A stretch of DNA of 28,025 bases, from positions 1 to 28,025 of the forward strand of contig CAAFOY010000065.1 in the NCBI GenBank assembly GCA_900764695.1, given 5' to 3'. Positions 7,270-13,449 of this stretch are shown in pieces (position 1 is the first letter of the stretch; each line of letters begins with the position of its first letter). The position numbers were made by a program, and so were the translations under genes. Source of the DNA: Lachnospiraceae bacterium (GTDB lineage: Bacteria > Bacillota_A > Clostridia > Lachnospirales > Lachnospiraceae). Below the pieces are notes generated by a model. It saw only the letters and a list, made by a program, of their open reading frames with translations, was not told where the DNA came from and did no database searches.

Positions 7270-7298
7270 AGTATAATATATTTAATTATATAAATCAA
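7270..7298 (-). promoter_or_regulatory. Promoter of the padR operon
   Basis: On the minus strand, TTGATT (7298-7293), a 17-bp spacer, and TATACT (7275-7270). The start of transcription falls about 20 nt before GTG 7240, so the leader is short. The AT-rich, partly symmetrical DNA over the -10 is a likely operator. Confidence 0.55.
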
Positions 7299-7325
7299 TA
7301 TTTTGAACAACAAATTATAGAGGTT

Positions 7326-7362
7326 ATAAGAATAACATTGAAAGATGGCAGGCTATTCTTAT
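7326..7362. other. Hairpin carrying a motif shared with the 2410-2520 element
   Basis: ATAAGAATA (7326-7334) pairs with TATTCTTAT (7354-7362). The loop contains ATTGAAAGATGGCA (7337-7350), which matches ATTGAAAGGTGGCA at 2474-2487 in 13 of 14 positions. A weak promoter-like pair (TTGAAC 7303-7308, TATAAG 7325-7330) precedes it. Function unknown. Confidence 0.35.
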
Positions 7363-7399
7363 TTTAAGGCTATATATTTTTTCTATATTTAAAAGTTCA

Positions 7400-7606
7400 A
7401 AATGTAGATACCCTTGCGAAATTTTTGTAATTGTGATAGAGTGTCTCGAGGAAAGACCGTTGTGTTATTGCGGCTTTATGGATGGTATTCGAAAGAAACT
7501 ATACCAAAAGACAATTTCTTATATTAATAATTTGAGTGTGCATAGCCGATATTTCATTTTAGAAAATCGGACTCATTATCCCGTAACTAAGGTTAGGAGG
7601 GATGCC
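7400..7606 (+). promoter_or_regulatory. Long structured leader of the pan operon
   Basis: About 200 nt with no supported gene before ATG 7607; the frame happens to be open from 7433 but has no ribosome-binding site and reads unlike the downstream family. Local hairpins are TGGTAT/ATACCA (7483-7488 with 7501-7506), CCGAT-A-TTTC with GAAAATCGG (about 7547-7570, one bulged A), and ATCCC/GGGAT (7578-7582 with 7599-7603). The last of these covers part of the AGGAGGG ribosome-binding site at 7595-7601. A cis-regulatory role is plausible. The published 'pan' RNA motif also precedes pantothenate genes, but I cannot match it confidently. Confidence 0.4.
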
Positions 7607-8446
7607 ATGAAAATTGGATTTATAGGAGCAGGGAAAGTTGGCTTTTCCCTTGGAAAATATTTTGCTGAAAATGGTCAGAATGTTTGTGGCTATTACAGTG
7701 AATTTGAACATGATGCTGTGGAAGCAGCAGAATTTACAAACAGTAAAGAATACAAAGAAATCAATGATTTAATAGTGGATAGTGATGTGATTTTTTTAAC
7801 TGTATCTGATGGGCAGATTAAGTCTGTATGGAATCAGTTGAAAAGTCAGCACATTAAGAATAAGATTATTTGTCATTGTAGTGGCGCTATGTCGTCAGAT
7901 GTCTTTTCGGATATAACCGACATGAATTGTTACGGTTACTCCATCCATCCACTCTTTGCAGTAAGTAATAAATACGATTCTTACAAAGAGCTTTCCAATA
8001 GTTATTTTACAATTGAAGGTGATACAAAATATTTAGACCGGATGATTAGTCTATTTGAAAATCTGGGAAATAAAGTTATTACCATAGACAAAAAAGATAA
8101 AGTCAAATATCATGCTGCGGCAGCTGTTTGCAGTAATCTTGTGGTAGGACTTATTAACATGAGTGAAAATCTGCTTAAGGAATGTGGATTTGATGAAAAA
8201 AGTGCTCATGAGGCAATTACGCCTATCGTTATGGGAAATATCAAACATATTATTAATGACGGAACGGTTAATGCACTTACAGGACCTATTCAGAGAAATG
8301 ATATAGGCACAGTAAAAAAACATTTGGAATGCCTTAATGATGATCAAAAAAGAACATATAAGGCAGTGTCTTTGGAAGTTTTAAAAGTTGCAGAGAACAG
8401 AGATAAAAATATTGATTATAGTGAGATGGAGGAAATATTAAAATGA
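7607..8446 (+). CDS. Rossmann-fold/DUF2520 oxidoreductase, probable ketopantoate reductase (PanG type)
   Basis: 279 residues from ATG 7607, with AGGAGGG five bases upstream. The N-terminal Rossmann domain starts [19 protein letters not shown], a GxGxxG nucleotide-binding site. The C-terminal half is the helical DUF2520 domain ([25 protein letters not shown], then [19 protein letters not shown]). It is followed by panB with a 4-bp ATGA overlap and then panC, panD and coaBC. No panE is in the window, so this enzyme most likely supplies the missing step, NAD(P)H-dependent reduction of ketopantoate (the PanB product) to pantoate (the PanC substrate). A DUF2520-type reductase named PanG has been described in Francisella. 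The family assignment is strong; the reaction is inferred from context. Confidence 0.85.
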   Translation: MKIGFIGAGKVGFSLGKYFAENGQNVCGYYSEFEHDAVEAAEFTNSKEYKEINDLIVDSDVIFLTVSDGQIKSVWNQLKSQHIKNKIICHCSGAMSSDVFSDITDMNCYGYSIHPLFAVSNKYDSYKELSNSYFTIEGDTKYLDRMISLFENLGNKVITIDKKDKVKYHAAAAVCSNLVVGLINMSENLLKECGFDEKSAHEAITPIVMGNIKHIINDGTVNALTGPIQRNDIGTVKKHLECLNDDQKRTYKAVSLEVLKVAENRDKNIDYSEMEEILK

Positions 8447-9270
8447 AAACTACAGTAACAACACTTCAGAATATGAAAGCAGAAAATAAAAAAATTGCAA
8501 TGCTTACATGTTACGATTATTCAACAGCAAAGCTTATGGACGAGGCAGGAGTTGATACAATTTTAGTAGGTGACTCTCTTGGAAATACAATGCTTGGTTA
8601 CGAAGATACAATCAGCGTAACAGTGGAAGATATGATTCATCACTGCGCAGCTGTTGCAAGAGGGGCAAAGAACCCGTTAATCGTTTGCGATATGCCATTT
8701 ATGTCATATCAGTCATCAGTATATGATGCAGTTGTAAATGCAGGTAGACTTATGAAAGAGGGACGTGCGCAGATGGTAAAATTAGAGGGCGGAAAAGAAG
8801 TTTGCCCACAGATAGAAGCTATTGTTAAAGCATCAATTCCGGTTTGCGCTCATTTGGGACTTACACCACAGTCAATTAACGCACTTGGTGGATATAAGGT
8901 ACAGGGAAAGACAGAAGATGCAGCTCAGAAATTAATAGATGATGCAAGAGCAGTAGAAGCTGCAGGAGCTTCAATGCTTGTACTTGAATGTGTTCCTGAA
9001 AAGCTTGCTACAAAGATTACGGAAGAACTTTCAATTCCTACAATTGGAATTGGAGCAGGAGCAGGTTGTAGCGGACAGGTTTTGGTATATCAGGATATGC
9101 TTGGAATGTTTACAGATTACGTTCCAAAGTTTGTTAAGAATTTTGCAAATGTTGGTGAAGTAATGAAAAACGCGTTCAGACAGTACAAAGAGGAAATTAA
9201 CAATCAGACTTTTCCGGCTGCAGAACATTCATATAAAATAGATGATGAAGTAATAGGAAAATTATATTAA
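8443..9270 (+). CDS. panB: 3-methyl-2-oxobutanoate hydroxymethyltransferase (ketopantoate hydroxymethyltransferase)
   Basis: 275 residues, the usual length. It transfers a hydroxymethyl group from 5,10-methylene-tetrahydrofolate to 3-methyl-2-oxobutanoate, giving ketopantoate, the first committed step to pantothenate. Clear family motifs are [33 protein letters not shown] (metal-binding Asp), [27 protein letters not shown] and [23 protein letters not shown]. The start overlaps the reductase stop by 4 bp, and GGAGG at 8428-8432 lies ten bases before it. The gene is followed by a 154-bp spacer with repeated elements rather than directly by panC. Confidence 0.97.
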   Translation: MKTTVTTLQNMKAENKKIAMLTCYDYSTAKLMDEAGVDTILVGDSLGNTMLGYEDTISVTVEDMIHHCAAVARGAKNPLIVCDMPFMSYQSSVYDAVVNAGRLMKEGRAQMVKLEGGKEVCPQIEAIVKASIPVCAHLGLTPQSINALGGYKVQGKTEDAAQKLIDDARAVEAAGASMLVLECVPEKLATKITEELSIPTIGIGAGAGCSGQVLVYQDMLGMFTDYVPKFVKNFANVGEVMKNAFRQYKEEINNQTFPAAEHSYKIDDEVIGKLY

Positions 9271-9284
9271 AGAATTGCAAAAAG

Positions 9285-9417
9285 CGAATAGCCGCCGACC
9301 GAAGGGAGGGGCAATACAGAATACAGGAGGAAACAAAATGAACGAAGTTCATTTTCTATAAATGTTTCCGACGAATAGCCGCTGACCGAATGGAGAGGCA
9401 ATACAGATTACAGGAGG
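9285..9417 (+). repeat. Intergenic repeat between panB and panC (A-B-A arrangement)
   Basis: Module A (46 bp) occurs at 9285-9330 and 9372-9417 with 42 of 46 identical positions; each ends in CAGGAGG. Between them, 9326-9371 is module B, with the hairpin AAAATGAAC-GAA-GTTCATTTT closed further out by GGAAACA/TGTTTCC. B+A recurs at 25616-25710 between pyrD and pyrE. The last AGGAGG (9412-9417) is the ribosome-binding site of panC. B encodes ATG AAC GAA ... TAA (MNEVHFL) behind its own GGAGG, and the following ATG reads MFPTNSR. Confidence 0.85.
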
Positions 9418-9424
9418 ACGAACA

Positions 9425-10267
9425 ATGAAAGTAGTAAAAACAATTAAAGAAGTTAGAGAAAATGTAAAGACTTGGAAAAAAGAAGGACAGACAGTTGGAT
9501 TTGTACCAACAATGGGATATCTTCATGAAGGACATGGAAGTCTTATAAAGAAAGCAAGAGAAGAAAATGATAAAGTTGTAGTCAGCATATTTGTAAATCC
9601 AATGCAGTTTGGACCAACAGAAGATTTGGAAAGTTATCCAAGAGATTTAGAAAAGGATAGCAAATTCTGTGAAAGCCTTGGCGCAGATTTGATTTTTAAT
9701 CCTGAACCTGAAGAAATGTACAAAGATGGTTTTAGTTCATACGTTGATATGTCAGTGTTGACAGAAGAATTATGTGGACTTAGCAGACCTGTTCATTTCA
9801 GAGGTGTATGTACAGTAGTAAGCAAATTATTTAACATCGTAAACCCTGACAGAGCTTATTTTGGCCAGAAGGATGCTCAACAGTTAGCAATTATTAAGCA
9901 TATGGTACAGGATTTAAATTTTGATATTGAAGTTATCGGTTGCCCTATAGTAAGAGAAGAAGATGGACTTGCAAAGAGTTCAAGAAACACATATCTTTCA
10001 GCAGAAGAAAGAAAAGCAGCTTTAATTTTAAGCAGAACAGTTAAGCTTGGAAGAGAAATGCTTGAAGCAGGTGAAACTGATGCGGATAAGATTGTTGAAG
10101 CTATGAAGAAAAATATTGAAACGGAACCACTTGCTAAAATTGATTATGTTAAAGCGGTTGATGGCTTAACAATGCAGCAGGTTAAGAAAGTACAGAAGCC
10201 AATGTTAGTAGCTATGGCAGTTTACATTGGAAAGACAAGATTAATAGATAATACCATCTGGGATTAA
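9425..10267 (+). CDS. panC: Pantothenate synthetase (pantoate-beta-alanine ligase)
   Basis: 280 residues, normal length. It joins pantoate and beta-alanine using ATP, through a pantoyl-adenylate. Motifs are FVPTMGYLHEGHGSL with the HxGH-like nucleotide-binding signature, VVSIFVNPMQFGP, RPVHFRGVCTVVSKLFNIV (pantoate pocket), YFGQKDAQQ, and the KMSKS-like loop AKSSRNTYLS. ATG 9425 has AGGAGG seven bases upstream, supplied by the repeat in front of the gene. It lies between panB and panD in the coenzyme A precursor run. Confidence 0.97.
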   Translation: MKVVKTIKEVRENVKTWKKEGQTVGFVPTMGYLHEGHGSLIKKAREENDKVVVSIFVNPMQFGPTEDLESYPRDLEKDSKFCESLGADLIFNPEPEEMYKDGFSSYVDMSVLTEELCGLSRPVHFRGVCTVVSKLFNIVNPDRAYFGQKDAQQLAIIKHMVQDLNFDIEVIGCPIVREEDGLAKSSRNTYLSAEERKAALILSRTVKLGREMLEAGETDADKIVEAMKKNIETEPLAKIDYVKAVDGLTMQQVKKVQKPMLVAMAVYIGKTRLIDNTIWD

Positions 10268-10272
10268 GCCAA

Positions 10273-10396
10273 GCCATGCACCTGCAAATAATTTTTTCAG
10301 ATGAGAGCTTGCTCTCAAATATGAAAAAAATTATTTGCAGGTATACGGCGCAGCCGTCCATGATAAAATGCGGAGCATTTTAGAATGGGGCATGGC
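10273..10396 (+). other. Multi-helix element in the panC-panD spacer
   Basis: A closing helix GCCATGC/GCATGGC (10273-10279 with 10390-10396) holds three hairpins. The first is 10280-10299 with 10322-10342 (about 20 bp, one extra A), capped by GAGAG/CTCTC. The second is ACGGC-GCA-GCCGT (10345-10357). The third is CCAT-GA-TAAAATGC-GGA-GCATTTTA-GA-ATGG (10358-10388), with a tandem G-A internal loop. It is a four-way junction in outline. No coding potential is seen. The rest of the spacer, to 10438, holds only the GGAAGG ribosome-binding site of panD. Confidence 0.7.
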
Positions 10397-10438
10397 AGAC
10401 GGAATACAATGTAAAAATAAAAGCGGAAGGAAATAAAA

Positions 10439-10834
10439 ATGCAGATAGAAATGTTAAAAAGCAAGATACACCGTGCAACAGTAAAACAGGCAGAATTAGA
10501 TTATGTAGGAAGCATAACAATTGATGAGGATTTATTAGATGCAGCAGGAATTTTAGAATATGAAAAAGTTCAGATTGCTGACGTAGATAATGGAAATAGA
10601 TTTGAAACTTATGCAATTGCCGGTGAACGCGGTTCAGGAATGATTTGCTTAAATGGAGCAGCAGCACATTGTGTATCATTAGGCGATAAGGTAATTATTA
10701 TGTGTTATGCACAGATGACACCTGAGGAAGTTAAAGAAAACAAGCCAAAGGTTGTTTTCGTAGATGATGACAACAAAATTACAAGACTTACAAATTACGA
10801 AAAACATGGAAGATTATTTGACTTGGAAAAATAG
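10439..10834 (+). CDS. panD: Aspartate 1-decarboxylase proenzyme
   Basis: 131 residues. It makes beta-alanine from L-aspartate for PanC. The self-cleavage site is YVGSIT: the Gly24-Ser25 bond breaks and Ser25 becomes the pyruvoyl group. Other family features are [16 protein letters not shown] at the N-terminus, [25 protein letters not shown] and [18 protein letters not shown] (10425-10430) precedes ATG 10439 by eight bases. The end of the gene ([14 protein letters not shown]) is the first of three tandem 33-bp copies that continue beyond the stop codon. Confidence 0.97.
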   Translation: MQIEMLKSKIHRATVKQAELDYVGSITIDEDLLDAAGILEYEKVQIADVDNGNRFETYAIAGERGSGMICLNGAAAHCVSLGDKVIIMCYAQMTPEEVKENKPKVVFVDDDNKITRLTNYEKHGRLFDLEK

Positions 10835-10905
10835 AAAACATGGGAGATTGCCTGATTTAGAAAAATAGGATAAAATAGGGAAGAATATTTGATTTAGAAA
10901 AATAG
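10802..10905 (+). repeat. Three tandem 33-bp copies of the panD 3' end
   Basis: Units are at 10802-10834 (the true end of panD), 10836-10868 and 10873-10905. Each can be read as a variant of the PanD tail: [14 protein letters not shown], KHGRLPDLEK-stop, K-stop-GRIFDLEK-stop. The TAG and the GAG after the last copy form AGGAG (10904-10908), which is the ribosome-binding site of coaBC at ATG 10916. Confidence 0.85.
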
Positions 10906-10915
10906 GAGAACCGTT

Positions 10916-12106
10916 ATGTTAAAAGGAAAAACAGTAGTGTTAGGCGTAACAGGAAGCATAGCAGCGTACAAAATTGCAAGCTTGGCGAGTGCTTTAGTAA
11001 AACTTCATGCAGATGTAAATGTTATAATGACTAAAAATGCAACAAATTTTATAAATCCTATTACATTTGAATCGCTTACGGGAACAAAATGCCTTGTAGA
11101 TACATTTGACAGAAATTTTGAATTTCAGGTTGAACATGTGTCATTAGCACAGAAAGCGGATATATTTATGGTGGCTCCTGCCAGTGCAAATGTAATTGGA
11201 AAGATTGCAAATGGTATTGCGGATGATATGCTTACGACAACAATTATGGCAGCAAAATGTCCTAAATATATTTCTCCTGCAATGAACACGAATATGTTTG
11301 AAAATCCTATTGTTCAGGACAATCTTAAAAAACTAAAGGATTATGGCTATGAAGTTATTGAACCGGCAGTAGGATATCTTGCATGTGGAACTACCGGCAG
11401 TGGAAAAATGCCTGAACCTGAAGTGCTTCTTTCATATATTATGAAAGAACTAGCATTTGAAAAAGATTTGAAAGGCAAAAAGATTTTAGTTACTGCGGGT
11501 CCTACGAAAGAAAAAATTGATCCTGTTCGTTTCATCAGCAATCATTCTACAGGAAAGATGGGTTATGCAATTGCAAAAAATGCAATGCTTAGAGGTGCAG
11601 ATGTAACTTTGGTTAGTGGACATACTTCTATAGAAAAACCTGATTTTGTTAAAGTTGTGGATGTCGAAAGTGCACAGGATATGTACGAAGCAGTAGCAGC
11701 TGAATTTGACAATCAGGATATTCTCATAATGAGTGCGGCAGTTGCCGATTATCGTCCGGTTAATCCTGCGGATAACAAGATTAAGAAAAAAGAAGGAGAT
11801 TCTTCAATAGAATTAGAGAGAACAACGGACATCATTGGAACGCTTGCTCCTAAAAAGAAAAATCAGTTTGTATGTGGCTTTTCCATGGAAACTGAAAATA
11901 TGCTTGAAAATTCAAAAGCAAAACTTGAAAGGAAAAATCTCGACATGATTGTTGCAAACAACTTAAAAGTTAAAGGTGCCGGATTTGGAACAGACACAAA
12001 CATAGTAACAATTATTACTAAGGATGAAGTAAAAGAGTTGCCAATTATGTCTAAAGACGAGGTAGCAAATGCTTTGCTTAATGAAATAGTTAAAAAACAG
12101 AAATGA
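10916..12106 (+). CDS. coaBC: Bifunctional phosphopantothenoylcysteine decarboxylase / phosphopantothenate-cysteine ligase
   Basis: 396 residues. It makes 4'-phosphopantetheine in two steps: the C-terminal CoaB domain joins 4'-phosphopantothenate to cysteine, and the N-terminal FMN-dependent CoaC domain decarboxylates the product. CoaC (about 1-190) shows GVTGSIAAYK, the catalytic His in VEHVSLAQ, the flavin-site motif APASANVIGKIANGIADD, PAMNTNMF, and the substrate clamp with Cys in GYLACGTTGSGKMPE. CoaB (about 190-396) shows VTAGPTKEKIDPVRFISNHSTG and the NKIKK loop. AGGAG precedes the start by seven bases. It is the last gene of the run and is followed by two terminators. Confidence 0.97.
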   Translation: MLKGKTVVLGVTGSIAAYKIASLASALVKLHADVNVIMTKNATNFINPITFESLTGTKCLVDTFDRNFEFQVEHVSLAQKADIFMVAPASANVIGKIANGIADDMLTTTIMAAKCPKYISPAMNTNMFENPIVQDNLKKLKDYGYEVIEPAVGYLACGTTGSGKMPEPEVLLSYIMKELAFEKDLKGKKILVTAGPTKEKIDPVRFISNHSTGKMGYAIAKNAMLRGADVTLVSGHTSIEKPDFVKVVDVESAQDMYEAVAAEFDNQDILIMSAAVADYRPVNPADNKIKKKEGDSSIELERTTDIIGTLAPKKKNQFVCGFSMETENMLENSKAKLERKNLDMIVANNLKVKGAGFGTDTNIVTIITKDEVKELPIMSKDEVANALLNEIVKKQK

Positions 12107-12126
12107 AAATAAACATATTTCAGACA

Positions 12127-12160
12127 AAATACTTTTAGTGTTAATACGAAAGGTATTTTT
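12127..12160 (+). terminator. Terminator downstream of coaBC
   Basis: AAATACTTTT (12127-12136) pairs with AAAGGTATTT (12149-12158, one G-U), loop of 12, with T continuing to 12160. It is weaker than the next hairpin. Confidence 0.5.
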
Positions 12161-12172
12161 ATGAATTGAAAC

Positions 12173-12216
12173 AAACAACGGGTAAATAGCTTGACTGGCT
12201 ATTTACCCGTTGTTTT
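12173..12216. terminator. Strong bidirectional terminator between convergent genes
   Basis: An 18-bp perfect stem, 12173-12190 with 12198-12215, and a 7-nt loop. A-rich DNA on the left and TTTTATTT on the right let it serve both coaBC and the minus-strand gene that ends at 12224. Confidence 0.9.
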
Positions 12217-12223
12217 ATTTATT

Positions 12224-13030
12224 TTAATTAAGCCTGTTACCGTTAAAGTCATAATGGAATCTTGGTGACAAAGCAACTGAACCGGACAATACTTTTCTGT
12301 AGTTTTTTATAAGTGATACAGCCACAGGAACAGAATCTCTTAACATTTTTTCTAATTCAATTGTATTTTTACGACATTTCTTATTTGCCTCAGGTTCAAT
12401 CATGTGACCTTTAAAAGATTTATAATGAAATGTTCCACGCATGAGAATGTCAATTATTTTTTGCTTTGGCTTTCTAGGAGCAACAAATAAATGCTTAATA
12501 AGTCGCATCCATCGCATGCATTTATGTGAAGCAATTGTTGAAAGTCCTTTATAAAATACAGCAGCACTTTTGGCGGTGGCATAATCTGTAGAAACAAGTT
12601 TGTGCATTGGGTAGCGTTCAGGTTTAAAACCATCTTTTGAAAGCAAAAGATTCTCCAAATCACCTTCAATTTCTATGTGACCGCAACCTGTTTCATTCAT
12701 ACTTAAATTAACATAGGGATGACAAATGCTGTCCAATGTAAAATGGCATATAAATCCCATGATATAACTGAATTCTGCACTGTGAATTCCATATTTATGT
12801 ACTACATCAATGGAATTAAGCATAAATGTGTAAGCATCGGATTTGTGAAGCTTAACACCATATTGGTTGATTTTGTTCATTGAAAAGGCTCTGTAGAAAA
12901 ATAGATAATCAGGGCCCTGAAGTCCAAGTCTGAATGAATTTGGATATCTTCTGATAATTTCTTTATATTCAACGGGCAAATTTTTAATTACAAGTTTGCC
13001 AAATTTGTTATGAGCATATAATGAGGGCAT
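12224..13030 (-). CDS. Zinc-dependent phospholipase C-like protein
   Basis: 268 residues. It belongs to the bacterial zinc-dependent phospholipase C/S1-P1 nuclease-like fold (PF00882 type). Recognisable parts are MPSLYAHNKFG at the N-terminus, LGLQGPDYLFFY, the central histidine motif MGFICHFTLDSICHPYVN (metal ligands), and GHIEIEGDLEN with a further His and acidic ligands. No signal peptide is visible, and many clostridial members also lack one, so the substrate may not be an extracellular phospholipid. AAGGAGG stands just before ATG 13030. The leader upstream is long and strongly structured. It faces coaBC and shares no operon here. Confidence 0.85.
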   Translation of the reverse strand: MPSLYAHNKFGKLVIKNLPVEYKEIIRRYPNSFRLGLQGPDYLFFYRAFSMNKINQYGVKLHKSDAYTFMLNSIDVVHKYGIHSAEFSYIMGFICHFTLDSICHPYVNLSMNETGCGHIEIEGDLENLLLSKDGFKPERYPMHKLVSTDYATAKSAAVFYKGLSTIASHKCMRWMRLIKHLFVAPRKPKQKIIDILMRGTFHYKSFKGHMIEPEANKKCRKNTIELEKMLRDSVPVAVSLIKNYRKVLSGSVALSPRFHYDFNGNRLN

Positions 13031-13089
13031 AGTAATTCCTCCTTCTTAAGTATAAAACTTTTGTATAAATTCTTCTGTAGTTAGCCGTA

Positions 13090-13263
13090 CCAAGTTTTTT
13101 CACCCGCGTATGAGTAAACTCAAGTGGGCTTAGAAACTCCAACGTTGATACCTACGGATTGTTTCGTGCTACGCACTTTCACAATCCTCCCCAATATTCG
13201 CATATCGTGGGAATTATCCCACTTTTATGCTCATATCGGGGCGAGTCCCAAGTTCTTTCACCC
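13090..13263 (-). ncRNA. Structured RNA-like element upstream of the phospholipase gene
   Basis: Three hairpins are flanked by two copies of GGGTGAAARAACTTGG (minus-strand reading; plus positions 13248-13263 and 13090-13105, 15 of 16 identical). Hairpin 1 (13241-13189): CCCCGATAT/ATATTGGGG, GA/GA internal loop, GCAT/ATGC, GTGGGA/TCCCAC, loop TAAT. Hairpin 2 (13187-13156): GGATTGT/ACAATCC and GTGC-GTA-GCAC. Hairpin 3 lies at 13129-13101. The G-U pair, tandem GA loop and GNA loop make sense only on the minus strand, toward the gene at 13030. The rest of the 344-bp gap is AT-rich flank with no gene. Confidence 0.6.
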
Positions 13264-13374
13264 TGGCATCGTATAATTTTATTGTAGCACAAATTAAAAA
13301 TAAAATAACATTATGAATATTAAATTTTCATTAATAATGTATTACTCAATAAAAAAAGTTACAGAATTTGGCTA

Positions 13375-13403
13375 TTGCAAATTGTGCAAAAGGGTGTTAT
13401 TAT
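13375..13403 (+). promoter_or_regulatory. Promoter of the radical SAM/DUF4130 operon
   Basis: TTGCAA (13375-13380), a 17-bp spacer, TATTAT (13398-13403). Transcription would start about 13410. The open frame that reaches back to TTG 13375 therefore overlaps the promoter and cannot all be coding, which favours ATG 13450 as the start. Confidence 0.65.
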
Positions 13404-13449
13404 CATAATAGAACATATGTTCGAGAAAAAGAAAGGCGGTGACACATAC

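Noticed and set aside
7433..7606. In-frame 58-codon N-terminal extension of the DUF2520 reductase
   Set aside because: No ribosome-binding site, Cys/Tyr-rich sequence unlike the family, and ATG 7607 has AGGAGGG at ideal spacing before a canonical MKIGFIGAG start.
12173..12216. Long inverted repeat downstream of coaBC as a mobile palindrome
   Set aside because: Its position between convergent stops, the 7-nt loop and the A/T flanks are fully explained by a bidirectional terminator.
13375..13449. In-frame extension of the radical SAM protein
   Set aside because: TTG 13375 is the -35 hexamer of a good promoter; the added residues are low in family resemblance.
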